Source: Streptomyces shenzhenensis
GTDB lineage: Bacteria > Actinomycetota > Actinomycetes > Streptomycetales > Streptomycetaceae
Assembly (NCBI RefSeq): GCF_021462265.1
Contig: NZ_JAJONF010000021.1
Span: forward strand, 1 to 64,000
Direction of reading: 5' to 3'
DNA length: 64,000 bases
In this document: piece by piece, positions 1 through 8,300 of the stretch
Numbering within the stretch: the stretch's first letter is position 1
Layout of the letters: each line of letters opens with the position of its first letter
Position numbers and translations under genes: made by a program
Notes under the pieces: model-generated
Databases searched by the model: none
Told to the model about the DNA's origin: nothing
The model's input: the letters and a program-made list of their open reading frames with translations, nothing else

Positions 1-1
1 G

Positions 2-1510
2 AAGGACGCCCAGAAGTACGCCGAGTCGGCACAGCAGGCGGCCGACCAGGCGGCGGCCGCCGACGCGAACAAGCAGGTGCAGACCGGCGCCGGGACCGGC
101 ACCGGGATCGGCGGGGTGTTCTCCGTCATCGACGACATCAAGCAGAACGGAGAGCCGGAGCAACTCCCCAACGAGTGCCATGGCCTGGACTGCAACACGT
201 TGGTGTACAAGGTGCACTTCGACGCGGTGGTCAGCTACTACTACTGCGACAACCCCGACGTGCCCGCCACCGAGGCAGGCTGCCCCACCGAGGACACGGT
301 CTTCCTCAAGACGCAGACCTTCAAGGACCTGACCAAGACGGTCAAGGTCTCCGCGTGGGACGTGACCAAGGATGTCTGGAAGGGCATCTACGAGTCCATC
401 ATCAACGACTTCACCGGCTGTTACCACAAGGCCACCGGCACAGGTGACGGCAGCTACGGCGACTGCGCCTGGGCCGCCACCTGGCTCCCGCTCGGCGGGC
501 CGATCGCGAAGATCACGGAGGCGATCCGTGCCGTGGACGCGGCCATGCGCACCGGCGTCGGAGTCGCCGACGCCCTGAAGGCGCTGAGGGCGCTGGATGT
601 GGACGCCCGAACTCTCTCCGCGATCGAGCGGTCCGCGAAGGTGTACGAGGAGGCGCGGACGGCATGCAGGATCAACAGCTTCCCCGGCACCACCGAGGTC
701 GTCCTGGCCGACGGCAGCCGCAAGCAGCTCCGTGACGTACGGACCGGCGACCTCCTGCTGGCGACCGACCCGACGACCGGACGCGCGCAGGGCGAGCCGG
801 TCACGCGTACCTTCCACCACACCGCCGCCGACCTGGTCGACGTCGCTCTCACGGACGGCGGACGCCTCACCAGCACCCTGGGACACCGGTTCTTCGTCAC
901 CGGCCGGGGCTGGACCCTGGCGTCCGACCTGCGGGACGGAGACGGCCTGCGGAGTCCGGACGGAACGGTCCGCACCGTGGCCGCACTGCTCGATCGGCAC
1001 GAGGCGACACCCCAGACGGTGTACGACCTGACCGTGTCGGGCCTGCACACCTTCTACGCAGTGGCGGGCGAGACCCCGGTCCTGGTCCACAACTGCAACG
1101 ACCTCGTGTTCGACGAGCAGCAGTTCCCCGACCAGGCGCACACCCTCAAGGACCATGTGCGCCCGACCGAGCAGCAGGCGAAGGACCTGGCCGCCGAGAA
1201 GACACGCAGAAAGGGGGGCGTGGAGACGCCGAACAGCGTGTGGGTCGACCAGGAGACGGCGCAGAAGGTCGTCGACTACGCACTGAACCAGAAGGCCAAC
1301 ATGATCAAGAACTGGATGAAGGGGTCCGCGAACGAGCTGACCTGGACGGGGACCTTCGGACCGAGGGATTCCTCCCTCGGTACGGTCTACTGGGAGAACC
1401 GGGCCAGCGAAGCCGCGGGCAACGGCTTCTTCATCAAGCTCGTGAGAGTTCCCAAGACGGCGGGGAAGCACCGCTTCGGCTACTACGTGCAGACCTGCTA
1501 CCCGATCTGA
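2..1510 (+). CDS. Polymorphic toxin, C-terminal part: Hint domain plus RNase A-like toxin tip (5' end outside window)
   Basis: The reading frame is open to the left window edge, so only about the last 502 residues are visible. A Hint/pretoxin autoprocessing domain occupies roughly 665-1096. It starts at a Cys (CRINSFPGTTEV), has the typical LADG and GH motifs, and ends in LVHNC. The last 138 residues form the toxin tip. Its HTLKDHV start (two His and a Lys) and YYVQTCYPI end match my memory of the CdiA-CT RNase A-like domain family, which degrades RNA of target cells. The Hint domain would release the tip after delivery. An immunity gene follows 14 bp downstream, as expected. The N-terminal delivery module (RHS, WXG or other) lies outside the window. 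The toxin family assignment is by motif only. The Hint call is firmer. Confidence 0.8.
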   Translation, partial: KDAQKYAESAQQAADQAAAADANKQVQTGAGTGTGIGGVFSVIDDIKQNGEPEQLPNECHGLDCNTLVYKVHFDAVVSYYYCDNPDVPATEAGCPTEDTVFLKTQTFKDLTKTVKVSAWDVTKDVWKGIYESIINDFTGCYHKATGTGDGSYGDCAWAATWLPLGGPIAKITEAIRAVDAAMRTGVGVADALKALRALDVDARTLSAIERSAKVYEEARTACRINSFPGTTEVVLADGSRKQLRDVRTGDLLLATDPTTGRAQGEPVTRTFHHTAADLVDVALTDGGRLTSTLGHRFFVTGRGWTLASDLRDGDGLRSPDGTVRTVAALLDRHEATPQTVYDLTVSGLHTFYAVAGETPVLVHNCNDLVFDEQQFPDQAHTLKDHVRPTEQQAKDLAAEKTRRKGGVETPNSVWVDQETAQKVVDYALNQKANMIKNWMKGSANELTWTGTFGPRDSSLGTVYWENRASEAAGNGFFIKLVRVPKTAGKHRFGYYVQTCYPI

Positions 1511-1524
1511 GGAGCTGACATACA

Positions 1525-2127
1525 ATGCGGCGTTTCAGTGAGTTCGATTTCGGTGTCTCGTGGGTGATGAGTTTCTTCCACCAGGACTGGACCTACGACG
1601 GGCCGACAGCCGCCGACGTCGTCGCGAAACACCTCGCCGCGGAGGCCGACGACAAGGTGCTGGCGGTTCGCCGCGACGCCCGAGTGCTTGTCGACCACCT
1701 TCCGTCGGAGACCACCGAGGTGCTGTGGACGGCCGGCGCGCAGTACATGCCGAGCTTCGAGGGGACCTCGGGATCGGAGTGGACGCGAACAGTCATCGGC
1801 CTGTGTGACGCCCGGTTGTCCGCCAAGGCGGACGTGCGCCCCCTCACCGGGGCCGACACGGAGGACGGTCTTCCCTACCGGGACGCCGTCGTCGCCGAGA
1901 TCGAGCGGGTGGAGTTCCTGCCCACCGAGGTCCGCGAGGCGCTCGTCGACTGTGCGCGCCGCTGCACGCCGGACCTGGCGTTGCGGGTCCTGCTGAGGTG
2001 CATCGTGAAAACGCCGTACAACGTGCTGTCCCCGGACCAGTACGCACGGCTGGAGGCCATCGGCTCGGCCCTCCACTACGGCGAGTACGTGGTGGACGCC
2101 GTCGAGTTCATGGTCGAACAGGACTAG
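1525..2127 (+). CDS. Cognate immunity protein, CdiI_2-like
   Basis: A 200-aa acidic, soluble, mostly helical protein encoded 14 bp after the toxin. The N-terminal block VMSFFHQDWTYDG followed by a helical region resembles the CdiI_2 family of contact-dependent inhibition immunity proteins that pair with RNase A-like toxins (from memory). It should bind and block the toxin in the producing cell. The sequence around GGAGCTGAC upstream of ATG 1525 serves as ribosome binding site. Two further homologues lie downstream: the double-length gene at 2449 and the broken one ending at 4276. All share the block ending in 'TPDLALRVLLR ... YARLEAIGSALHYGEYVV'-like sequence. The immunity role is inferred from position and similarity. 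Confidence 0.72.
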   Translation: MRRFSEFDFGVSWVMSFFHQDWTYDGPTAADVVAKHLAAEADDKVLAVRRDARVLVDHLPSETTEVLWTAGAQYMPSFEGTSGSEWTRTVIGLCDARLSAKADVRPLTGADTEDGLPYRDAVVAEIERVEFLPTEVREALVDCARRCTPDLALRVLLRCIVKTPYNVLSPDQYARLEAIGSALHYGEYVVDAVEFMVEQD

Positions 2128-2150
2128 TCGGCGGATCCGGTTCCGCACGG

Positions 2151-2192
2151 ACGGCGTTCCGCTCCGGGGTGACTCCCGGAACGGAACGCCGT
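2151..2192 (+). terminator. Inverted-repeat terminator after first toxin-immunity pair
   Basis: A long near-perfect stem (ACGGCGTTCCG ... CGGAACGCCGT at the ends, about one mismatch) with a short loop, 23 bp after the immunity stop codon. It separates the intact toxin-immunity pair from the downstream relic and orphan immunity genes. Confidence 0.6.
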
Positions 2193-2194
2193 TT

Positions 2195-2311
2195 GGTGCC
2201 GGCGGCCCGATCGGGAAGATGACCGACGCGATCCGCGCCTTCGACGCCGCCCTCCACGTCGCCGTCTTGAAGGCACTGCGCGCGCTGGACTTCGACACCG
2301 CGGCCCGTATC
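2195..2311 (+). pseudogene. Relic of a second polymorphic toxin (pre-Hint segment)
   Basis: About 39 codons reading GAGGPIGKMTDAIRAFDAAL ... LKALRALDFD match the toxin segment at about 494-600 (LGGPIAKITEAIRAVDAAM ... LKALRALDVD), with an internal deletion of a few codons. No Hint or toxin tip follows. This is the remains of another toxin cassette whose immunity gene (2449) survives. Confidence 0.75.
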
Positions 2312-2448
2312 TCGCCGGCTGAGCCCACCGGCGTCATCTGCCCGACCGCGCCGGGGACGACGACACCCCCCGTCCCCGGCGCGACGGGCGGGGCGAGGGA
2401 GCGTCGCCTTCTTCCGCCCCGCCCGCTCCGACGCTCCGCGAGGAACTC

Positions 2449-3753
2449 ATGGAAGAACAACGGGAAGTACGTTTCTGGAGATTCGAGGAGGACTTCGGGA
2501 TCAGCCTGCTGATCGCGAGGCTCGGGACGGGCCTGACACCGGTGGCGCCGGACGCGGACGCCGACGACGCCCGCGCCCTGCGCGACGATGCCCGCCTGCT
2601 GCTGGACTCGCGCCTTCCGGCCGAGACCCTGCAGACGGTATGGCGCGCCGCGGCGGGCCAGGACCCGGGGCCGGACGTCCCCGGCCTGCTCCGCCGGATC
2701 GTGGAGTCGGCCGAGGACCGGATCGCCCGGGAAGCCGCCGGTCTCTCTTCGGGTGACAGGTTCTTCGAGGGCACGCCGCTCATGATCACGGTGGACGAAC
2801 CGGCGATGAGAAAGGCCGTGTGTGCCGAGGTGAGAGCCGTGGCGCACCGGCTGACGGGCCCGGACGTCGGGGCCGCGTTGGAACGCGTGGCCGCCGAAGT
2901 GGACGCCGACCTAGGTTTCCGGCTGTTCCTGCGTGTGGTGAAGGAGACCCCGATCACGGTCACCATGGAGCGGTACGACCGGTACCTGACGATCGGTGAG
3001 GCGTTCGGCTACCCGGGACTCGTGGTGCACGACGGGCTCGGTGTGCGCTGGCCCCGCTTCGACGACGTCTCGTTGCGGCGGCGCTTCTACCGGGACTTCG
3101 GGTTCTCGTCCCTCGCCGGAGGTTTCTACAGCGATCTGTGGCAGCACTCCCACACGGTCGACGAGGGCATTCGTGGCGCGGTCTTCGACTATGTGGGTCT
3201 GGTGCCGGGTTCCTCCGCGTACGCGCTGCTGGAGGACACGCTGCGGCTGTCCCGGTCACCTATGTCCGACGACGCTCTCATCGAGCTCTGGCAGGCGGCG
3301 ACGTGCTACGGCTACGACCCGCGGCACGAGGGTGCCGAAGCGCGGCAGTGGCTCGATCGGATCGCGGAGGCCTGCGTCGAACGCCTGCGGGAGATCGACC
3401 CCGGGTTCACCATCGGCGCACCCTCGCCGGGCGACTTCGAGGCGATGAACGCGGTCCGGCGGGAACTGAGGGAGATCGCTCCCGTTCTGACCCGCGCGGT
3501 GCACGACACCCCCTGGTACGGCGTCACCACGAGCCCGTGGTTCGAACACTCCCGCACGCTGGTTCCCGCGCTCGAGCAGGTCGTCGACCAGGTCGATCCC
3601 GATCTCGGCTTCCGTCTGCTGCTCAGATGCGTCAGGGTCTACGACGCGCGGATCACCGATGAGCAGTACGCCCGCTGGAGGGTTCTCGGTGACCGGTTCG
3701 GCTACGGCCGAGAACACGTCGCCGAACTGGCCGATCCGCACGCGGAACGCTGA
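2449..3753 (+). CDS. Tandem-duplicated orphan immunity-like protein (two CdiI_2-like units)
   Basis: A 434-aa soluble protein that reads as two immunity-like units in one chain. Unit 1 (about residues 1-205) contains LPAETLQTVWRAAAGQ and VDADLGFRLFLRVVKETP. Unit 2 (about 206-434) contains MSDDALIELWQAATCYG and VDPDLGFRLLLRCVRVYD. Each unit ends in a 'RYDRYLTIGEAFGYPGLVV' or 'QYARWRVLGDRFGYGREHV' block like the end of the 1525 gene. No intact toxin gene precedes it, only a relic, so it is probably an orphan immunity gene retained to neutralise toxins of neighbours. A GAGGA ribosome binding site lies 5 bases before ATG 2449. The exact function is inferred. Confidence 0.6.
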   Translation: MEEQREVRFWRFEEDFGISLLIARLGTGLTPVAPDADADDARALRDDARLLLDSRLPAETLQTVWRAAAGQDPGPDVPGLLRRIVESAEDRIAREAAGLSSGDRFFEGTPLMITVDEPAMRKAVCAEVRAVAHRLTGPDVGAALERVAAEVDADLGFRLFLRVVKETPITVTMERYDRYLTIGEAFGYPGLVVHDGLGVRWPRFDDVSLRRRFYRDFGFSSLAGGFYSDLWQHSHTVDEGIRGAVFDYVGLVPGSSAYALLEDTLRLSRSPMSDDALIELWQAATCYGYDPRHEGAEARQWLDRIAEACVERLREIDPGFTIGAPSPGDFEAMNAVRRELREIAPVLTRAVHDTPWYGVTTSPWFEHSRTLVPALEQVVDQVDPDLGFRLLLRCVRVYDARITDEQYARWRVLGDRFGYGREHVAELADPHAER

Positions 3754-3867
3754 TCCTTCGCCGACCGGCCGCCGACCGGGGCCCGGGAGCCGCCGTGCCC
3801 GCCCTCGTAGACGGACCCGGTGACCACAGTGCCGCCCGGGACAGCGACGGGACGGGCGTTCTCATCC

Positions 3868-4276
3868 GGAGGGCCTACCGGTGTCACGTCGGGGGTGCAG
3901 TGGACGGAGACGCTCATCGCGCTGTGCGACGCCCGGCTGGCCAGGAACGCGGGGGACAGCGTTCACCCGCCCACCGCCCCTGGCACGAGCGACGTCGAGG
4001 AGTTGGCGGACGCGGTCCTCGCCGAGATCTCAGAGGCCCGTCGACCGGTTCGTGCCGGACGCGGTCAGGCGCAACCTGGCCGAGTGCGCGCGTCACTGCA
4101 CCTCTGACCTGGCCCTCCGGCTGTTGCTGCGGGCGATGGTACAAGCCGGCACCGGCCGCGACGCAGCGCTCCCACCGGAGCACTACGCGCGGCTGGAGGA
4201 ACTGGGGTCGGCCCTGCACTACGGCGAGTTCATCGTGTCCGAGGTACGCCATCTGGTTCGGCCTGCCGGCGCTTGA
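3868..4276 (+). pseudogene. Third immunity gene, 5'-truncated and frameshifted
   Basis: Frame 1 from about 3868 reads SGVQWTETLIALCDARL ... ADAVLAEISE, matching residues about 85-135 of the 1525 immunity protein. The match then continues in the next frame from about 4031 (VDRFVPDAVRRNLAECARHC ... YARLEELGSALHYGEFIV) to the stop at 4276. A frameshift near 4030-4045 and the lack of the first ~80 residues make it a pseudogene. Confidence 0.75.
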
Positions 4277-4734
4277 AAGCCGACCGAGCCAGGGCGTAAA
4301 CGAGCGGAACTCGGTCATCCGCCTCTCGCGAGGGGCCCGTCATCTGCCTCCGGCGGATCTCGGCAGCAGTCGCTGCCGAGATCCGTGACGGGGATGTTCT
4401 CGACGCTGGGACGGCCGACAGCGAAGCAGCGCGTCGTCGCCCACACCCCAGGAAAAGCCGGCCGACCGCGCGATTGTCCGGAAGGCACAACTCTCGTGCG
4501 AAGACCGCACGGCTGACCGAGGAGCCATCCGCACGCCCTCTGCACGCCTGGCCACCAAATGGCCACCAGCTCAAACCGGACGGGGCCGGCGAGATCGACA
4601 GCCATGAACAAATGCCGAGGTCACAGCCCCGCGATCCGCAACCGCCACTGGCCGTCAACTCCAGACCTACGCATTGCGATGCACAGCCCCCACCTGCCCG
4701 ATTGGCCCGAATTCCAAGGTCAACCAAAACAAGA
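4277..4734. other. Non-coding stretch between immunity array and left island boundary
   Basis: I see no convincing gene. It contains a terminator hairpin (4355-4384) for the immunity array and otherwise non-coding, compositionally mixed sequence. No integrase remnant could be read in any frame. Confidence 0.5.
4355..4384 (+). terminator. Perfect hairpin ending the toxin-immunity array
   Basis: A 13-bp perfect inverted repeat (GGATCTCGGCAGC / GCTGCCGAGATCC) with an AGTC loop, about 80 bp after the last immunity relic. Confidence 0.6.
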
Positions 4735-4764
4735 AACCCCAGGTCAGAGACCCAACCTGGGGTT
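4735..4764 (-). terminator. tRNA-type terminator left of the truncated tRNA copy
   Basis: A 10-bp perfect stem (AACCCCAGGT / ACCTGGGGTT) lies 7 bp from the att copy, in the position a terminator occupies downstream of a minus-strand tRNA. It is probably the original terminator of tRNA-Thr before the island inserted. The intact tRNA at 44814 has a different terminator (44774-44806) that would have come with the island. Confidence 0.55.
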
Positions 4765-4771
4765 CACCATA

Positions 4772-4814
4772 GAGCCGCTTTCGGGATTCGAACCCGAGAC
4801 CTACGCATTACGAG
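4772..4814 (-). repeat. Left attachment repeat: truncated tRNA-Thr 3' end
   Basis: 43 bp identical to 44812-44854. It carries the tRNA-Thr 3' end from the anticodon loop (CTCGTAA) through the T arm to the discriminator base. Beyond 4814 the sequence no longer matches and cannot form the anticodon stem or D arm, so this is not a functional tRNA. It is the classical product of site-specific integration into a tRNA 3' end. Confidence 0.88.
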
Positions 4815-5050
4815 AACGCAAGATCGTTGCCCCAGCGTTCCCTGCTCTCCCCCGTTTTCCCCGTCTGTGCAGTTCAGCTGGCATGCACGCATCCCGGACG
4901 CGGTGATCGTTCACGGGGTTTCACTGTCCTTCCGGACCCATCCTGGACCCAGGGATGTCCTGCCGACGGGTCGGCCGGGCCCCAGCCGGGCGGGCCCTCC
5001 AGTTCAGGGCCGGTCGGCAAAGTAGCGTCCAGCGCAGAGACCTTGCGAAG

Positions 5051-5088
5051 CGAAGAGGCCCTACCCCGCCTGGGGTAGGGCCTCTTCG
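5051..5088. terminator. Strong bidirectional hairpin near island left end
   Basis: CGAAGAGGCCCTACCCC and its perfect complement GGGGTAGGGCCTCTTCG with a 4-base loop. Typical of Streptomyces intrinsic terminators. It would insulate the island end from the flank. Confidence 0.65.
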
Positions 5089-5259
5089 GCGCCTGCGCGG
5101 ACCTCTTCGGGCCGCTGCTCACAGGCTACTGGTTTGGGCCGAGCCGCGGGACCAGTCCACACAGAACGCTGGAGCGGATTTCCGGCTGGTCCACGTAGCC
5201 GCAGCCATGCAGGCAGGGCATCCGCTTCTAGGGCTGGGCGTCGTCGTGTCCCGCCCGCC

Positions 5260-5290
5260 GGGGTGGCCGCTCCCCATGAACGGCCACCCC
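5260..5290 (-). terminator. Terminator of the helicase/ATPase operon
   Basis: GGGGTGGCCG ... CGGCCACCCC stem with an 11-base loop, 17 bp beyond the stop codon of the giant ATPase gene. Confidence 0.55.
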
Positions 5291-5307
5291 GACGCATTGG
5301 CGCATCC

Positions 5308-8300
5308 TCAGCCCCGGGACCAGCAGTTGTGCAGCACCGGCTCAACCCGCAGCCGTGCACCGTCTCGTTGGAAGGCATGGAAGGCCTCCAGGCACCAGTA
5401 CACCCATTGTGCGTCCGGCTCATCGAACCCAGCGAGTTCGATGGCGGCAAGAAGGTCCCCTTCGTCAGCCCAGTCCGTGCCGAACTCGTCGGCGACGGCC
5501 CGGTAGCCGGACGCGACGATCGGATCAGCGGTGAGGCCTGCGGCGCTCACCAGTTGTGCCGCCTGAGACTGCTGCTGGAGCTCGTCACCGAGCCTGCGCA
5601 GCGCCTGGTCCTGGTTTTTGTACGTGTCATGCAACTCGACGGCTCGGTCCAGCAGCATGGGCCAGCCTCCGGTGACCTCCAGCAACCGGGTGAGCCGTTC
5701 CTCGGTGTCGAACAGTTCGCTGCGCTGGGTCCACGACTTCAGACTCCGCCGGTCGTGGCGGCGGAGCACAACCGCCGTGGACGCGGCGGTCCCCGGGGCC
5801 GAGAGCACATCACGCCACAGGCCGAGCTGGCCGGTCCCGGCAACGAGGACAACGGCTCTGGTGACACCTGACTTCTCAGGGAGTTCGGTCAGTGCAAGGT
5901 TGAGCGACTCCCGGGAGACATCGTCCTTCACTTCGTTCGCTGCGAGATCGCTTACGATGACGCGCCGCTCACCGGGTCGACCGGAGGTCAGCTCCAGCCG
6001 GAAGACGCTGTTGCGTCCGATGGCCGGTATGGTCCAGCCTGCCAGCCGGCCGGTGACAGCCCGCAGGGTGTCCTCCACATCGCCGATACCGGTAGCGGGT
6101 GTGCCGAGGACGATTCGCACCTGGTTGGTGTGGTCGCCCAGCAGATCGTCGACCTGAGTGACCGTGAGCGGGGCCGACCTGCGATTGGCCAGTTCCGGCC
6201 TGCCCTCCATGATCACGGTCTCTTCCAACTCGCACTCCGTCTCGGCTCCCAACAGCTGGGCTTCGATCTCCTGAGCGGTGCCGATCATGCGCAGCGCGTT
6301 GGGACCCCGCAGATGCCAGCCTCGGCCGTCGTGGTTGGGTGCCAGCACGCCGAGCCCGACCATCTCCTGGAGATAGGCGCGGAAACCCTCGCTGCCGAGC
6401 TGCTCGAAGCCGGCGGCCCACCAGCTGGCACATTCGTCGCGCAGTTCCACGTCGCTCAGCCTGGTCTCCAGACCGTTGTCGCGAGCCTGCTTGGCCAGCA
6501 CATTGGCGATGACGTTGTACCGGTCGTCGAGGGTGAGGGTTTCCTTGAACGCCGCAGTGATGTCGGCTCGCAGTGAGGGGTCGGACTCGACAGCCTCCAC
6601 ATCCGTGGCCTCGATGGCATATGGAGGTCCCGCGGCGTCCGGGCGCAGGCGCTTGCGCTGCATCACTTCGACCAACCTGCTGCCGAACATCTGCAGCAGG
6701 AAGGGCTGGTACGAGCAGTAGCCCAGCACTCGGTTCACCAGGTCGACGTCGGCGAAATCGAAGCCGAGGGCGCGCATCGGGAGGGCCAGAAGATCGGCGG
6801 CGAACTGCGGGGCAAGCGGTCCGACAACGGTCGGGGTCTGCGCGAGATGACTGAACGGACCGTTGCGGGCGAGTCGGGTGAACCGCTGCACGGAGTGCAG
6901 CCCCGCGAAGACGACCTTCATGCGGCCCCGGGTTTCCACGCAGAGCCCTTTAAGACGCCGGGTCTGTGTGCAGTGTGGGACGTCGGCTTCGAAGAAAAGG
7001 TCGCACTCGTCCATCAGGATCAGCAATCGGCGTCGGGGGTCCTCGTCCAGCCACCCCTTGATGCCCGAACGCACCCGCTCATACGGATCTGCTGGCTGCC
7101 CTCTGCGCCCCTTCGGCTGGGCAAGCACCTCCAGGCTGGTCAGTTCCCGGTCCAGAACACTCCAGATCGTCTCCGATCCCAGTGCGTTGCCCTTTCCGAT
7201 GTTGTGATAATCCAGGTTGAGGTAGACAGGGTGGTGGGAGCCCGGCTGCTGTTCGGCGAAACGGTCGCCGGCGTCGTTGAGAAGTGCCGACTTACCGAGG
7301 CCACGGCCGCCGAAGATGATCTGTGTGCCGTCCGGGTCGAGAATGCTCTTGCGTTCGGCGTCCCGTCCGTAGAACATTTCCCGGCCAATCCGGCCGCGCT
7401 TCTCCTTGATGTACGGGTTAACCCCGGAGAATGGCAACAGCGTTTCGGTCGCCACGCTCACCTGCCGGTTTCCGTGGGCCGCGAGGTACGCGAGAGCCGC
7501 GTCATCCACGACCATCAACGGCGCGCGTTCGGCGGAAGCTGCGGCGAGCTCCGCGCGGGCTTCCTTGCTCAGCGTGCCGAAGTAGGCGACGAGCAGGCTC
7601 TCTCCGCTGGGCTCCTTTGCCGCTCTGCTCAGCAGCAGCTGCGCCGAAGGACGGCCCCAGAGCATCAGGACACGCAGCGTGCGTCCCTGCTCCAGGATCT
7701 TCGTGCCGAACGCGGGTGCCCAGGCACGGCCGTTGATACCGATATCGGAGACGTCAGCAAAGCGGTACTCGTGGGTGCGCGGCAGCTCGTGCAGGGGCTT
7801 GGCCCGTCGGGCCTCATAGCCGAGGAGCGAGAGGGCAGGGAGCAGCATGTCCCGCACATTGACGTTCTGCCGCTCCTTGGGCTCGACGGCCGAGAGCTCG
7901 CGCCACAGGTCCAGGGCGTTGGCGGCCCGCGCCGCTTCATCCGCCGACAGGTTCGTGTAATCGAGCATGGGAAGGATTCGGTGCTTGTCACGTGCGCGAA
8001 CGTGCGTGACCAGCTCCGAGGTGATTCCTTCGGGCAGCCCGGCCGGGACGGCCGGGAAGAAGTTCGCGAGGTGTGATTCGTCCGCCAGCAGCTCGGGTAC
8101 GGGCTCGCCCAGTTCGAGGAAATAGACCAAATCCGCCGCAGTCGCGAATGCGTCGGTGTCGAGGTGGCGCAGTACCTGCGCCCGTTCGTCGGGGGTAATG
8201 TCGGAAAGAGCATCGAGACGGGCCCGCAGCCGGTCCGCGGCCTCCTCCCGGTACCGGGGCAGGAGTTCTGCCACCTCGCCGAGCGTGCGACGAACGGCGC

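Larger units (their letters stand above)
4815..5307. other. Non-coding left end of the island
   Basis: There is no supported gene between the att repeat and the end of the minus-strand operon. Two hairpins are present: a 17-bp perfect stem at 5051-5088 and a 10-bp stem at 5260-5290. Confidence 0.5.

Noticed and set aside
4774..4846. Second tRNA-Thr gene at the left end
   Set aside because: Only the 3' 41 nt match. The anticodon stem 5' strand, D arm and acceptor 5' strand are missing.
4277..5307. Integrase remnant near the left att site
   Set aside because: No recombinase-like motif (R-H-R-Y or serine catalytic) could be read in any frame.
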